Below, piece by piece: positions 34,382 to 41,121 of a stretch of 64,000 nucleotides of DNA; positions within the stretch are counted from its first letter, which is position 1, and each line of letters opens with the position of its first letter. The translations under genes were made by a program, and so were the position numbers. Origin of the DNA: Actinomycetota bacterium (GTDB lineage: Bacteria > Actinomycetota > Thermoleophilia > RBG-16-64-13). The notes under the pieces are model-generated. The model was given only the letters and a program-made list of their open reading frames with translations. It had not been told where the DNA came from and made no database searches. Location: positions 1 to 64,000 of the forward strand of contig JADQBG010000015.1 of the NCBI GenBank assembly GCA_016278725.1, in the 5' to 3' direction.

Positions 34382-36112
34382 CTAGAGCGCCTCCAGACGC
34401 CGCTTAAGCGACTGAAGCTCCCGGTCTGCCTCCTCCAGCTGGCCGTGCATCTCCTCCAGCCGCTCCCGCTCCGCGCGGACGAAGCGGGTGTACGGAGCGA
34501 TGGCCTCGCGTACCCGAAAGAGACTCCGTTCGATCTCATGGTCGAACTGCTCGGTGACGGTGGCCAGGAGCTGCGTGCGCAGCTCGGCGATCTTCTCGGT
34601 GAACTCCTGCTTGGCCCGGCGGCGGCGGGCGGGAAGAATGAAGAGGCCCAAGGTGGCTATGGTGCCCGCCGCCAGGATGCCGGTGACGTCAACCAGGGTA
34701 GTGGTGGCCAGCGCGGTGATTACCGCCCCCAAGCCCAAAGCCCCCACCTCGAGCAGGGCGATGCCGGCCACCGAGGTCCTTACCGACTCGGCCAGTCGCC
34801 GGGCCTCCGCCGTGCGGTCGTAGCGATCGATGGCCTTCTGCGCCGCCCGGCCCACCGTGTCCAGCAGTTGGCCGCGGTCGTAGTCGAAACTCCCCACCTG
34901 CCCCACAATACGCTCGGCATGCTGGGCGCGGCGGTCGGCGATCAGCGCGTTGACCGTCTGCCACTGCCGAAGCTCGGCGCCCACCATCCAGTCGATCACC
35001 TCTTCGACCTTCTGCTCGATCTGCTGGGGAGCGTCCGCCACCACCTTGCGCTCGAACTGATCCCGGATCTTGTCCCGGTTGATCAGCTCAAAGGCCCGCG
35101 TCAGACGGATGGTTTCGTCGAAGAACTCGAGGCCGCGCTTTTCGAACTCAAAGAGCACGTTGTCCACGTCGGTAAGCCGGAAGCGGAACTCCCGCGAGAG
35201 ATCCTCCCGATAGAGGCTGAGCTGCCGCTCGATGTCGTCCAGGGCAGAGACGTCCCCTTTGAGCAGGCCCAGACGCCCCTCGGTGGCCTCCACGTACTTC
35301 TCCACCAGGTTGACGCCCACCCCCACCGGGTTGAGCAGCTTCAGCCGGACCCGTTCCTTCTCGTCGAGGGTGTCGACCAGGTAGCGCTCGAGCTCCGCGA
35401 AGCGGCTCTCCGGAGGAGGGGTGCCGCCGTTGCCCGCCGTCTTGGCCATGAGCGCCTGCCGCGACGAGACGGCAAAGATCTCCGGGCTGAACCCGAGCAG
35501 CCGCTGCGCGTTCTCGGTTATGAAGGCTTCGATCTCCGCAACCGCGGGGGCGCCGCTCAGGATGTCGATCTTGTTCACGATGAAGACGAGCTTCTTGCCC
35601 CAGCCCCTGATCTGCTCGATGAAGGCGCGCTCGCTCTCGGTGAACGGCCGGTCGGCGGAGGTGACGAAGAGGACCAGATCCGAACGGGGAATGAAGCTCT
35701 GGGTGATCAGCTCGTGTTGGCGGTCGAGCGCATTGGTTCCCGGCGTGTCGACGATCTGGACCTGCCTGAGCAGTTCGACCGGCGCCTCGACCCGCTCGAT
35801 CCCGTTCTCGCCCACCTGGCGCACTTCCTGCTCGCCGAACGTCAGGGTGTGGATGCGGGTGGTGGTCGGCGTGACTCCTTCTTCCAGCAAAGGCCTACCC
35901 AGCAGGGCGTTGATGAAGGTGCTCTTGCCCGAGTTGAACTCGCCCGCCACCACGAGCAGGAAGAGCTCGTCCAGTTGGCGCAGCGAGCGCCGCAGGATTT
36001 CCTGGTCGTCGCGGCTGGCCTCGAAGCGGGCCAATACGGCCAGGACGCCTTCCAGTTGATGGCGCGCTTCGGTCAAAAGCTCTTGCTGGCGATCGGTGAG
36101 AATCCGTTTCAA
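34382..36112 (-). CDS. Dynamin-like GTPase
   Basis: A 576-residue protein. The GTPase domain has G1 GEFNSGKST (residues 57-65), G3 DTPGTNA and G4 NKID. It is followed by a long helical stalk and a hydrophobic double segment near residues 455-500 (VGALGLGAVITALATTTLVD and ILAAGTIATLGLFIL) that probably inserts in the membrane. C-terminal coiled-coil sequence (RERLEEMHGQLEEADRELQSLKRRL) closes the protein. Bacterial dynamin-like proteins remodel or protect membranes. The start is TTG 36112 behind GGCGGGG. Confidence 0.9.
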   Translation of the reverse strand: MKRILTDRQQELLTEARHQLEGVLAVLARFEASRDDQEILRRSLRQLDELFLLVVAGEFNSGKSTFINALLGRPLLEEGVTPTTTRIHTLTFGEQEVRQVGENGIERVEAPVELLRQVQIVDTPGTNALDRQHELITQSFIPRSDLVLFVTSADRPFTESERAFIEQIRGWGKKLVFIVNKIDILSGAPAVAEIEAFITENAQRLLGFSPEIFAVSSRQALMAKTAGNGGTPPPESRFAELERYLVDTLDEKERVRLKLLNPVGVGVNLVEKYVEATEGRLGLLKGDVSALDDIERQLSLYREDLSREFRFRLTDVDNVLFEFEKRGLEFFDETIRLTRAFELINRDKIRDQFERKVVADAPQQIEQKVEEVIDWMVGAELRQWQTVNALIADRRAQHAERIVGQVGSFDYDRGQLLDTVGRAAQKAIDRYDRTAEARRLAESVRTSVAGIALLEVGALGLGAVITALATTTLVDVTGILAAGTIATLGLFILPARRRRAKQEFTEKIAELRTQLLATVTEQFDHEIERSLFRVREAIAPYTRFVRAERERLEEMHGQLEEADRELQSLKRRLEAL

Positions 36113-36214
36113 GGGCCCCGCCTATCCCGGAGTGGGCCGCGCCTTGGCGGCGGCCTCTCGATAACTGCTCTCATCTTACCGGATGGATCTTCGCCAAATC
36201 GATAGGATAGAGAC

Positions 36215-36919
36215 ATGAAAGAGATCCTTCCGGGCGTTTACCACTGGTCCACCCTCCACGAGCACATCGGCTCGCAGGTCAGCTCCTACTATCTGAGCGG
36301 CGCGGACGACCAAGCCGGCCGGGACGGCGGCGAGGACGGAGACGGCGACGGGGTCGGCAGCGGCCGAGAGGACGGAGGATCGCTAAGCCGGGTTCTCATC
36401 GACCCCCGGGTCCCGCCGGAAGGGTTGGAGTGGTTCAGTGACAGGCCGCCCACCGACGTGCTTCTCTCGAACCGCCACCACTTTCGCCACTCGCGCGAAT
36501 TCCAGCGGGCGTTCGGCGTGAGTGTCTGGTGCCACCGGGAAGGACTGCACGAGTTCTCCGCCTCACAGGAGGTTCGCGGATTCGAGTTCGGACAGGGACT
36601 TCCGGGCGGGGTCGATGCCGTCGAGGTGGCGGCCATCTGCCCGGACGAAACCGCCCTCTACATCCCCTGGGCGGGCGCGGTTTCCCTGGCGGACGGGATC
36701 ATCCGCCGGCCCTACGACGGACCGCTCACCTTCGTGCCCGACTTCCTGATGGGCGACGATCCGGAGGCAGTCAAGCAGGGTTTGTTCGCCGCCTTCGAAC
36801 GCCTGCTCGAACTCGACTTTGACACCCTCCTGCTCGCCCATGGTGCCCCGCTTGTCGGCCGAGGCCGGGAGGAACTGGCGGCGTTCGTTTCTGCCCACGG
36901 TGGGGCGAGGGGATCATGA
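36215..36919 (+). CDS. MBL-fold-like protein lacking the metal-binding motif
   Basis: A 234-residue protein that reads like a metallo-beta-lactamase fold: EILPGVYHWSTLHEHIG at the start, VLIDPRVPPEGLEWF, VLLSNRHHFRHSREFQRAFG, and LDFDTLLLAHGAPLVGRGREEL at the end. The canonical HxHxDH is degenerate (NRHHFRHS), so hydrolase activity is uncertain. A low-complexity Gly/Asp insert occurs near residues 28-50. ATG 36215 was chosen as the first in-frame start. Confidence 0.7.
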   Translation: MKEILPGVYHWSTLHEHIGSQVSSYYLSGADDQAGRDGGEDGDGDGVGSGREDGGSLSRVLIDPRVPPEGLEWFSDRPPTDVLLSNRHHFRHSREFQRAFGVSVWCHREGLHEFSASQEVRGFEFGQGLPGGVDAVEVAAICPDETALYIPWAGAVSLADGIIRRPYDGPLTFVPDFLMGDDPEAVKQGLFAAFERLLELDFDTLLLAHGAPLVGRGREELAAFVSAHGGARGS

Positions 36920-36986
36920 AGACGCTCGACCTGCGCAGGGAACTCAAGTATAGAATCGTTCGGCAACGAGAGGAAAGGAAAGCGAC

Positions 36987-37190
36987 ATGCCCGTGATCAC
37001 CGTCGAAGGCCCGGAACTCAAGGACATGGAGAAGAAGCGCGCCTTCGCCAAAGCGCTCACCGAAGCGGCCACTAAAGCCTATGCCCTTCCGCAAGAAGCG
37101 ATGGTCGTAATCCTTCACGAGAATCCCCTCGAATGCGTGGCCAGCGGAGGCGAACTCGTCTGCGACCGGGGGGCTCCGCCCGCGAAGTAG
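36987..37190 (+). CDS. 4-oxalocrotonate tautomerase family protein
   Basis: A 67-residue tautomerase: MPVITVEGPEL, with Pro2 that becomes the catalytic N-terminal proline after Met removal, then the helix KKRAFAKALTEAATKAY and VVILHEN. These enzymes act as small homo-oligomers on keto-enol substrates. A GAGGAAAGGAAAG ribosome site precedes ATG 36987. It lies just upstream of the ArsR selenoprotein gene; the link is only positional. Confidence 0.88.
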   Translation: MPVITVEGPELKDMEKKRAFAKALTEAATKAYALPQEAMVVILHENPLECVASGGELVCDRGAPPAK

Positions 37191-37200
37191 ATTTCCGGAC

Positions 37201-37249
37201 TTGCCCACGCCGCCGGTTCGCGAGATGATGATATCTATGAATCTAGATA
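37201..37249 (+). promoter_or_regulatory. Promoter and inverted-repeat operator over the arsR start
   Basis: TTGCCC (37201-37206) and GATGAT (37224-37229) are 17 bases apart. The predicted transcription start is then at about 37236, next to the ATG at 37237, so the message would be leaderless or nearly so. TATCTA (37232-37237) and TAGATA (37244-37249) form a perfect 6-bp inverted repeat with a six-base spacer across the start codon, matching ArsR-type operators and suggesting autorepression. The -10 is only a fair match. Confidence 0.55.
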
Positions 37250-37596
37250 CCTCCATCCCTGGCAACGGAGCGGATTCGCTGGCCGCATTCTTCAAGACTC
37301 TCAGCGAACCCGCCCGCCTGCGCATCATCATGGCGTTGACCGACGAATGCCGGCCGGTAACCGAGGTAGTCCGGCTCACCGGTCTCCCCCAACCCCTGGT
37401 CTCCCACCATCTGCGCATCCTCCGCGACGCCGGGTTGGCCCGCGGCGAGCGTCGCGGGGCCTACGTTTTCTACTGACTGCGCTCGGGGGCGGTTCGTGAA
37501 ACCGTAATGACCGGGCGCGAGGCCCTGGCCAGCCTCGAGCAGGCCTCCGCGGCACCGGCCCCGGCCCTCCCGAGCAAGGCCCGAGGAAGCCGATGA
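37237..37596 (+). CDS. ArsR-family regulator with in-frame UGA, candidate selenoprotein
   Basis: Winged-helix ArsR protein (ALADPSR-type motif as TLSEPARLRIIMALT, recognition helix LPQPLVSHHLRILRDAGLARGER). UGA at 37474-37476 interrupts it at residue 80, directly after GAYVFY where relatives continue with the last wing strand and C-terminal helix. Beyond the UGA the frame continues LRSGAVRETVMTGREALASL and stops at 37594-37596, overlapping the next ATG (ATGA), as expected for a real coupled gene end. A hairpin with a CGUGA loop begins 13 bases downstream of the UGA. With readthrough the protein is 119 residues; without it, a 79-residue truncated form. A C-to-T nonsense mutation of an Arg CGA codon is the main alternative. 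Confidence 0.7.
37490..37504 (+). promoter_or_regulatory. Candidate SECIS hairpin after arsR UGA
   Basis: CGGTT (37490-37494) pairs perfectly with AACCG (37500-37504) around the loop CGTGA, 18 bases between UGA and loop. Bacterial SECIS elements are small hairpins in the coding region with a G/U-containing loop about 16-37 bases after UGA. Loop sequence, stem length and spacing are the same as after the thioredoxin-like UGA at 38911. Confidence 0.6.
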
Positions 37597-38696
37597 GCGA
37601 AGCCCCGAGCTTGACCGAAGCCTGTTCGGTTTGCGGCAGCTCTCTCGAATACCTCGACCGGGCGGTGGGCGCGGTCTGCACGCTCTGCGGTACGGCCGAA
37701 AGCGGTCACGTGCGCTGCCCGGAGGGCCACTATCTCTGCGAAGCCTGTCACGGCCGGGGCGTCGAGGCGCTGATTCGGGGCACGCTCTTGGAATCAAAGG
37801 AGACCGTCCCCACCCGGCTGGCCGAGGAACTGCTCGAACTACCCCAACTCCCCATGCTGGGTTGCGAACACGCGCTTATCGCCGGCGGAGCCCTGATGGC
37901 TTCGCTGAGGAACCGCGGGTTGGGGGTCAGCCAGGCGCATGTAGATGAGGTTCTGGTGCGCAGCAAGCGCCAGGCCGTCGGCGCCTACTGCGGATTGACC
38001 GGAGTGTGCGGAGTAGTACCCGCCCTCGGCGCCTGCTACAGCGTCTTGGTCGGGGGTCAATGTGGCAAAGGACCGGAGACCCGTGGGGCGATGGAGCTGG
38101 TTTCCCGCCTGGCCGCGGTTACCGCCGCCGAGGCCGACCCGGGCTGCTGCAAAGCCTTCGTCAGAACGGCTTTGATCGCCACCGAGCTCTACCTCGAGGA
38201 GAAGTTGGGGATCGCGGCGACGGAACCGGTTGCGGCCGTCTGCGCGCACAGCGACCGCCATCCCCACGGCTGCAGGGGACCGCTATGTTCGTACCATCCC
38301 GAGGCGGACAAGAAGGCCCGGCCGATCTCGCCAACCAGCCAAGGAGGGCCGATGATGACGAGCCAAACCGGCGGAACCGAGCATCCCAGCACCGCTACCC
38401 ACGCCCAGGACCGATACGACGAGTTCTTTGAGTTCGCCTACGCCGACGGAGCCCTCGACCGGCGCACCAAGATCCTGATCGCCTTGGGGGCCGGACTCGG
38501 TGCGGGCTGTGCTCCCTGAACCTCATACTGCCTCTCGGTGGGGAGAGAGCTCGGCATAACGGAGGCGGAATTCGACGAAGCGGTGCACCTCGCCATGACC
38601 GTCGGCGCGAGCAAGGCCTTGATGTTGGCGCGCGCCGAGAGAGGCGCGCTCGGCTTCGCCGCGGCAGCGGTGGTGCCGGGGAGCGAAGCCGGCTGA
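37593..38696 (+). CDS. DUF5714 protein fused in frame to an AhpD-like selenoprotein
   Basis: The first about 250 residues match DUF5714: four Cys-pair N-terminus (CSVCGSS, CTLCGTA), CPEGHYLCEACH, LGCEHALIAGGALMASLRN, GAYCGLTGVCGVVPALGACYSVL, DPGCCKAFV and a terminal HPHGCRGPLCSYHP. There is no stop before the AhpD-like domain, whose own ribosome site and ATG lie at 38341-38357. In that domain UGA (38517-38519) gives C-A-P-U, residue 309 of the fusion. The frame continues to TGA 38694-38696, about 367 residues. A fusion protein, an internally initiated short protein, or both may be made. The ATG overlaps the arsR stop (ATGA). Confidence 0.72.
38355..38696 (+). CDS. AhpD-like (carboxymuconolactone decarboxylase family) selenoprotein, internal start
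   Basis: Starting at ATG 38355 behind a strong AAGGAGG (38341-38347), the 113-residue product is a small AhpD-like domain: YDEFFEFAYADGALDRRTKILIALGAGLGAGCAP, then UGA as residue 55, then TSYCLSVGRELGITEAEFDEAVHLAMTVGASKALMLARAE. The UGA falls on the second Cys of the AhpD CxxC (CAPU), the nucleophile position in AhpD-type peroxidase or disulfide chemistry. AhpD-like selenoproteins with CxxU are an established bacterial selenoprotein family. The same bases are part of the longer DUF5714 fusion. Confidence 0.72.
38532..38547 (+). promoter_or_regulatory. Candidate SECIS hairpin after AhpD-like UGA
   Basis: CTCTC (38532-38536) pairs with GAGAG (38543-38547) around the loop GGTGGG, starting 18 bases after the UGA. 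The stem is short but lies at the right distance and has a GU-containing loop, as in bacterial SECIS elements. Confidence 0.5.
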
Positions 38697-38862
38697 GGGG
38701 GAACGGGTAGCGACGCCGGTGCGGCGTCAGAGACGGCTCAGGCCGACGGTGCGGACGGCGGCCCAACCGGGGGCCGCGCGGAAGCGCCGGCCCCGTCCGG
38801 CTGAAAGTGAGGCGGGCCGCCGGGCGCGGCCGCCGCAGAGAAAACTCAGAAAAGGAGGATGC

Positions 38863-39156
38863 ATGGCCCCCACCCTGCCCCATATCGACCTGATCTCCAA
38901 AGGCCCCTCGTGAGTGCTCTGCAATCTCGCGCGTGACGCGATGGCCGCGATCGAAACCGAGAACCCCGGGCGCTTCACCTGGACCATGCTGGACGCCTCC
39001 ACCCGGGACGGGGTCAAGCGCCTACAGGAGCTTCGCCCCGCCGCCGGACGGCAGATCCCCGTCCCCGGAGTCCTCATGGACGGGGAGATCGTCTTCGACA
39101 ACATTCCCGAAATGGAAGAGTTCAGCGAGTGGCTGGCGGGCCAAACCGGCGTCTGA
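38863..39156 (+). CDS. Thioredoxin-like selenoprotein (UxxC)
   Basis: A 97-residue thioredoxin-fold protein if UGA at 38911-38913 is selenocysteine 17: MAPTLPHIDLISKGPS-U-VLCNLARDAM. This places U-V-L-C where small thioredoxins have CxxC. The later GRQIPVPGVLMDGEIVFDNIPEMEEFSEWL carries the cis-Pro segment and last strand/helix. AAAGGAGG (38851-38858) is an excellent ribosome site for ATG 38863, so truncation to 16 residues would be pointless, which argues for readthrough. It probably acts with the AhpD-like protein as its reductant. A 166-base GC-rich gap precedes it. Confidence 0.78.
38927..38941 (+). promoter_or_regulatory. Candidate SECIS hairpin after thioredoxin-like UGA
   Basis: TCGCG (38927-38931) pairs perfectly with CGCGA (38937-38941) around the loop CGTGA, which starts at the 19th base after UGA. 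Loop and spacing are identical to the hairpin after the arsR UGA. Confidence 0.62.
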
Positions 39157-39208
39157 GACGCCCCGAGCGAGGCGCGCCGATCGGAGGCCGCGCGGGTTTC
39201 TCCCTCTC

Positions 39209-39223
39209 CCGCTCCAGGAGCGG
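39209..39223. terminator. Hairpin between convergent genes
   Basis: CCGCTC (39209-39214) and GAGCGG (39218-39223) form a 6-bp stem with a three-base loop, between the end of the thioredoxin-like gene and the end of arsM. It could serve as a bidirectional terminator, though no U-tract is seen. Confidence 0.4.
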
Positions 39224-40069
39224 TTAGGAGCCCGCCTTTCGCCCGGTTACGAGCACGCTCGCCACCTTGCCCTCCAATACCGACGCTGCCCTTTGCAGCA
39301 AGTCGTCCCGATGCCCGTTTTCGCCGTCGTCGACGAGTTCGGAACCCAGCAGTTCGCGCAGCTGAACGATGTCGTAGACCAGCCGCTCATCGATACCCAC
39401 TTCATCGAGACCCGCGGAGCGGAGCCCCTCCAGGTATTCCTGCTCGGAGACAGCGCCCGCGATGCAGGACGAGTAGAGATCAGCATCCTCGCGCACCCAG
39501 TCGGGCAAGTCCTCGGCCACCAAATCCGAGATTCTCAGGCGGGCACCCGGGGCCATCGCGCGCGCGATCTCGGCGAAGACCCGAGGCTTATCGGGTGACA
39601 GATTGACCACGCAGTTGGAGATGACCACGTCCACCGTCCCGGTCTCGACCGGCAGGTCCTCGATGTAGCCCTGTCGCACCTCGACATTCTCGTAGCCGGC
39701 TGCGGCGATGTTCCGGCGCGCCCGGTCGAGCATCTCCTCGGTCATATCGACGCCGATCACCCGGCCTTCGGGTCCCACCTTCTCGGCGGCAAGCAGCAGG
39801 TCGATTCCCGCTCCGCAACCCAGATCGAGCACGGTCTCGCCCGGGCGCAGCTCGCTGAAAGCGGTCGGATTCCCGCAGCCGAAGGAATTTTCCACCGCAT
39901 CCGCGGGGAGCGCCTCCAGTTGGGACGCCTCATAGCCGGCGCTTTGCACGACCGTTCCCTTCTGCCGCGGCTCGCCGCAGCAACCCGGGCCGCAGCCGCA
40001 TCCGCTGTTGATCGCCCTGGTGTAGGCCTCGGATACCTGCCGCCTGATGTCGTCGCTACTTCTCTCCAT
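39224..40069 (-). CDS. arsM: Arsenite S-adenosylmethionine methyltransferase (ArsM)
   Basis: A 281-residue ArsM. The SAM motif [20 protein letters not shown] (80-99) and the three arsenite-binding cysteines are present: Cys65 (SFGCGNP), Cys153 ([12 protein letters not shown]) and Cys202 (SSCIAGA), matching the As(III)-binding triad of the family. An extra Cys-rich patch ([10 protein letters not shown], 23-32) lies near the N-terminus. It methylates As(III) to methylated arsenicals. It overlaps arsR by 14 bases, so the two are coupled. ATG 40069 follows GGAGGAAGGG. Confidence 0.93.
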   Translation of the reverse strand: MERSSDDIRRQVSEAYTRAINSGCGCGPGCCGEPRQKGTVVQSAGYEASQLEALPADAVENSFGCGNPTAFSELRPGETVLDLGCGAGIDLLLAAEKVGPEGRVIGVDMTEEMLDRARRNIAAAGYENVEVRQGYIEDLPVETGTVDVVISNCVVNLSPDKPRVFAEIARAMAPGARLRISDLVAEDLPDWVREDADLYSSCIAGAVSEQEYLEGLRSAGLDEVGIDERLVYDIVQLRELLGSELVDDGENGHRDDLLQRAASVLEGKVASVLVTGRKAGS

Positions 40070-40433
40070 GGTTCCCTTCCTCCGACGATGCTGCGGGACA
40101 ACAAGATTCGAATGCGTCGGCCAGATTGCGCAGGTAGCGGACGAGCCCTCCGGTCTCCAGCCGATACCAGACCTCCCGGCCTCTCCTCTCCGACTCGACC
40201 ACTCCCGCCTCACGCAAAATGGTGAGGTGGCGAGAGACCACGGAGAGATCTTGCGGGCAGCAGGTGCCCACCTCGGTAACGCGAAGCGGCCGCCCGGCCG
40301 AAGCCAGGCTACTCAAAATGGCGGCTCGGCTGGGGTCGGCCAACGCCTTGAAAAGTTCCACCGCGATCGGTTCGCGGAGACCCTCGTTCTCCCCCTCCGG
40401 GCAATTGTCTAGGTTGCACGCTTGCACATTCAT
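40056..40433 (-). CDS. arsR: ArsR-family arsenic-responsive repressor
   Basis: A 125-residue ArsR/SmtB winged-helix protein. ALADPSRAAILSSLAS and the recognition helix LSVVSRHLTILREAGVVESERRGREVWYRL are clear. Cysteines at 6 and 11, the vicinal pair 58-59 just before the recognition helix (GTCCPQDLS), and a C-terminal CC are candidate As(III) ligands. It controls the downstream arsM. The promoter and operator at 40420-40468 place the transcription start at the ATG, so the message is probably leaderless. Confidence 0.92.
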   Translation of the reverse strand: MNVQACNLDNCPEGENEGLREPIAVELFKALADPSRAAILSSLASAGRPLRVTEVGTCCPQDLSVVSRHLTILREAGVVESERRGREVWYRLETGGLVRYLRNLADAFESCCPAASSEEGNHGEK

Positions 40434-40468
40434 GCAAGCATTGTCGCCCTAACAGCCCGGGCTGTCAA
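40420..40468 (-). promoter_or_regulatory. Leaderless arsR-arsM promoter with two palindromes
   Basis: On the minus strand TTGACA (complement of 40463-40468) is 17 bases from GACAAT (complement of 40440-40445), and the seventh base beyond -10 is the A of the arsR ATG at 40433. A 14-bp palindrome ACAGCCCGGGCTGT (40452-40465) fills the spacer and overlaps the -35. GCTTGCA (40420-40426) and TGCAAGC (40433-40439) form an inverted repeat with a six-base spacer over the start codon. Both are candidate repressor sites. Confidence 0.72.
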
Positions 40469-40586
40469 GGGGGAAGTCACCCATTCTCGGGGGGACCTGC
40501 TCAGGCTTCTACCAAATAGGCGCGCCGTCCGGGGCGAGGCCCGGGCGGCGCGTCGACGCCAGGTCGGAGGGCGCGTAACGGTGATG

Positions 40587-40967
40587 TCACCTGAGCCAGC
40601 CGTCCAGGGCGGGCGACGATGCGCTCACCGTTGGGACGACCCACCCATCCAGGGCAACCGGGGAGGCAACTCGCACCCAGCCGTCCAAGGCCGCGGCCGG
40701 CGCATTGGCCGCCACCCAGCCGTCCAAGGCTACGGGCGCCTGCACCGCGGCCCAGCCGTCCAGCGGCACGGGTTCAGCGGCGTCGCCCCACCCCCAAAGG
40801 ACCACGAGGGCGAGCATGAGAATCAAGAGAATGGCCAAAGCACCGCCCAAAAGGCCGGCGCCGGTCTCCTCCGGGTGCCGGAGCGCCTGGCGCAGGGGCG
40901 CTACCCGCCGGTTCCTGTCGACCCTTAGACCACTCTTGAAGGGCGCAGGATGTCTAATAGCATTCAT
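40587..40967 (-). CDS. Single-pass membrane protein with five LDGW repeats
   Basis: A 126-residue protein: a basic N-terminal segment, one membrane helix (about residues 38-60, LLGGALAILLILMLALVVLW), then a C-terminal tail made of five LDGW units at 69-72, 81-84, 94-97, 106-109 and 121-124, spaced 12-15 residues apart by short Ala/Val/Pro-rich linkers. The ATG at 40967 follows AGGTGA. I do not recognise the repeat. By helix orientation the tail is probably outside the membrane. Confidence 0.72.
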   Translation of the reverse strand: MNAIRHPAPFKSGLRVDRNRRVAPLRQALRHPEETGAGLLGGALAILLILMLALVVLWGWGDAAEPVPLDGWAAVQAPVALDGWVAANAPAAALDGWVRVASPVALDGWVVPTVSASSPALDGWLR

Positions 40968-41121
40968 GGCTGTCACCTCGACAGGCAAACAATGATAGAG
41001 ACGGAGGCTCTGCATTCTGCCGGGCCAGCAGATGATCTATTCCCTTAGTAACACTTGTTACAACCTCTCTTCACGCTGTTCGGTTGCGTCGCCGTTGTCT
41101 CGGCGATAACAGAGCCAAGCC

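Noticed and set aside
40587-40780. CRISPR array in the region of repeated CAGCCGTCCA motifs
   Set aside because: The repeats are short, imperfect and unevenly spaced, and they encode the LDGW motif in frame; no cas genes are near.
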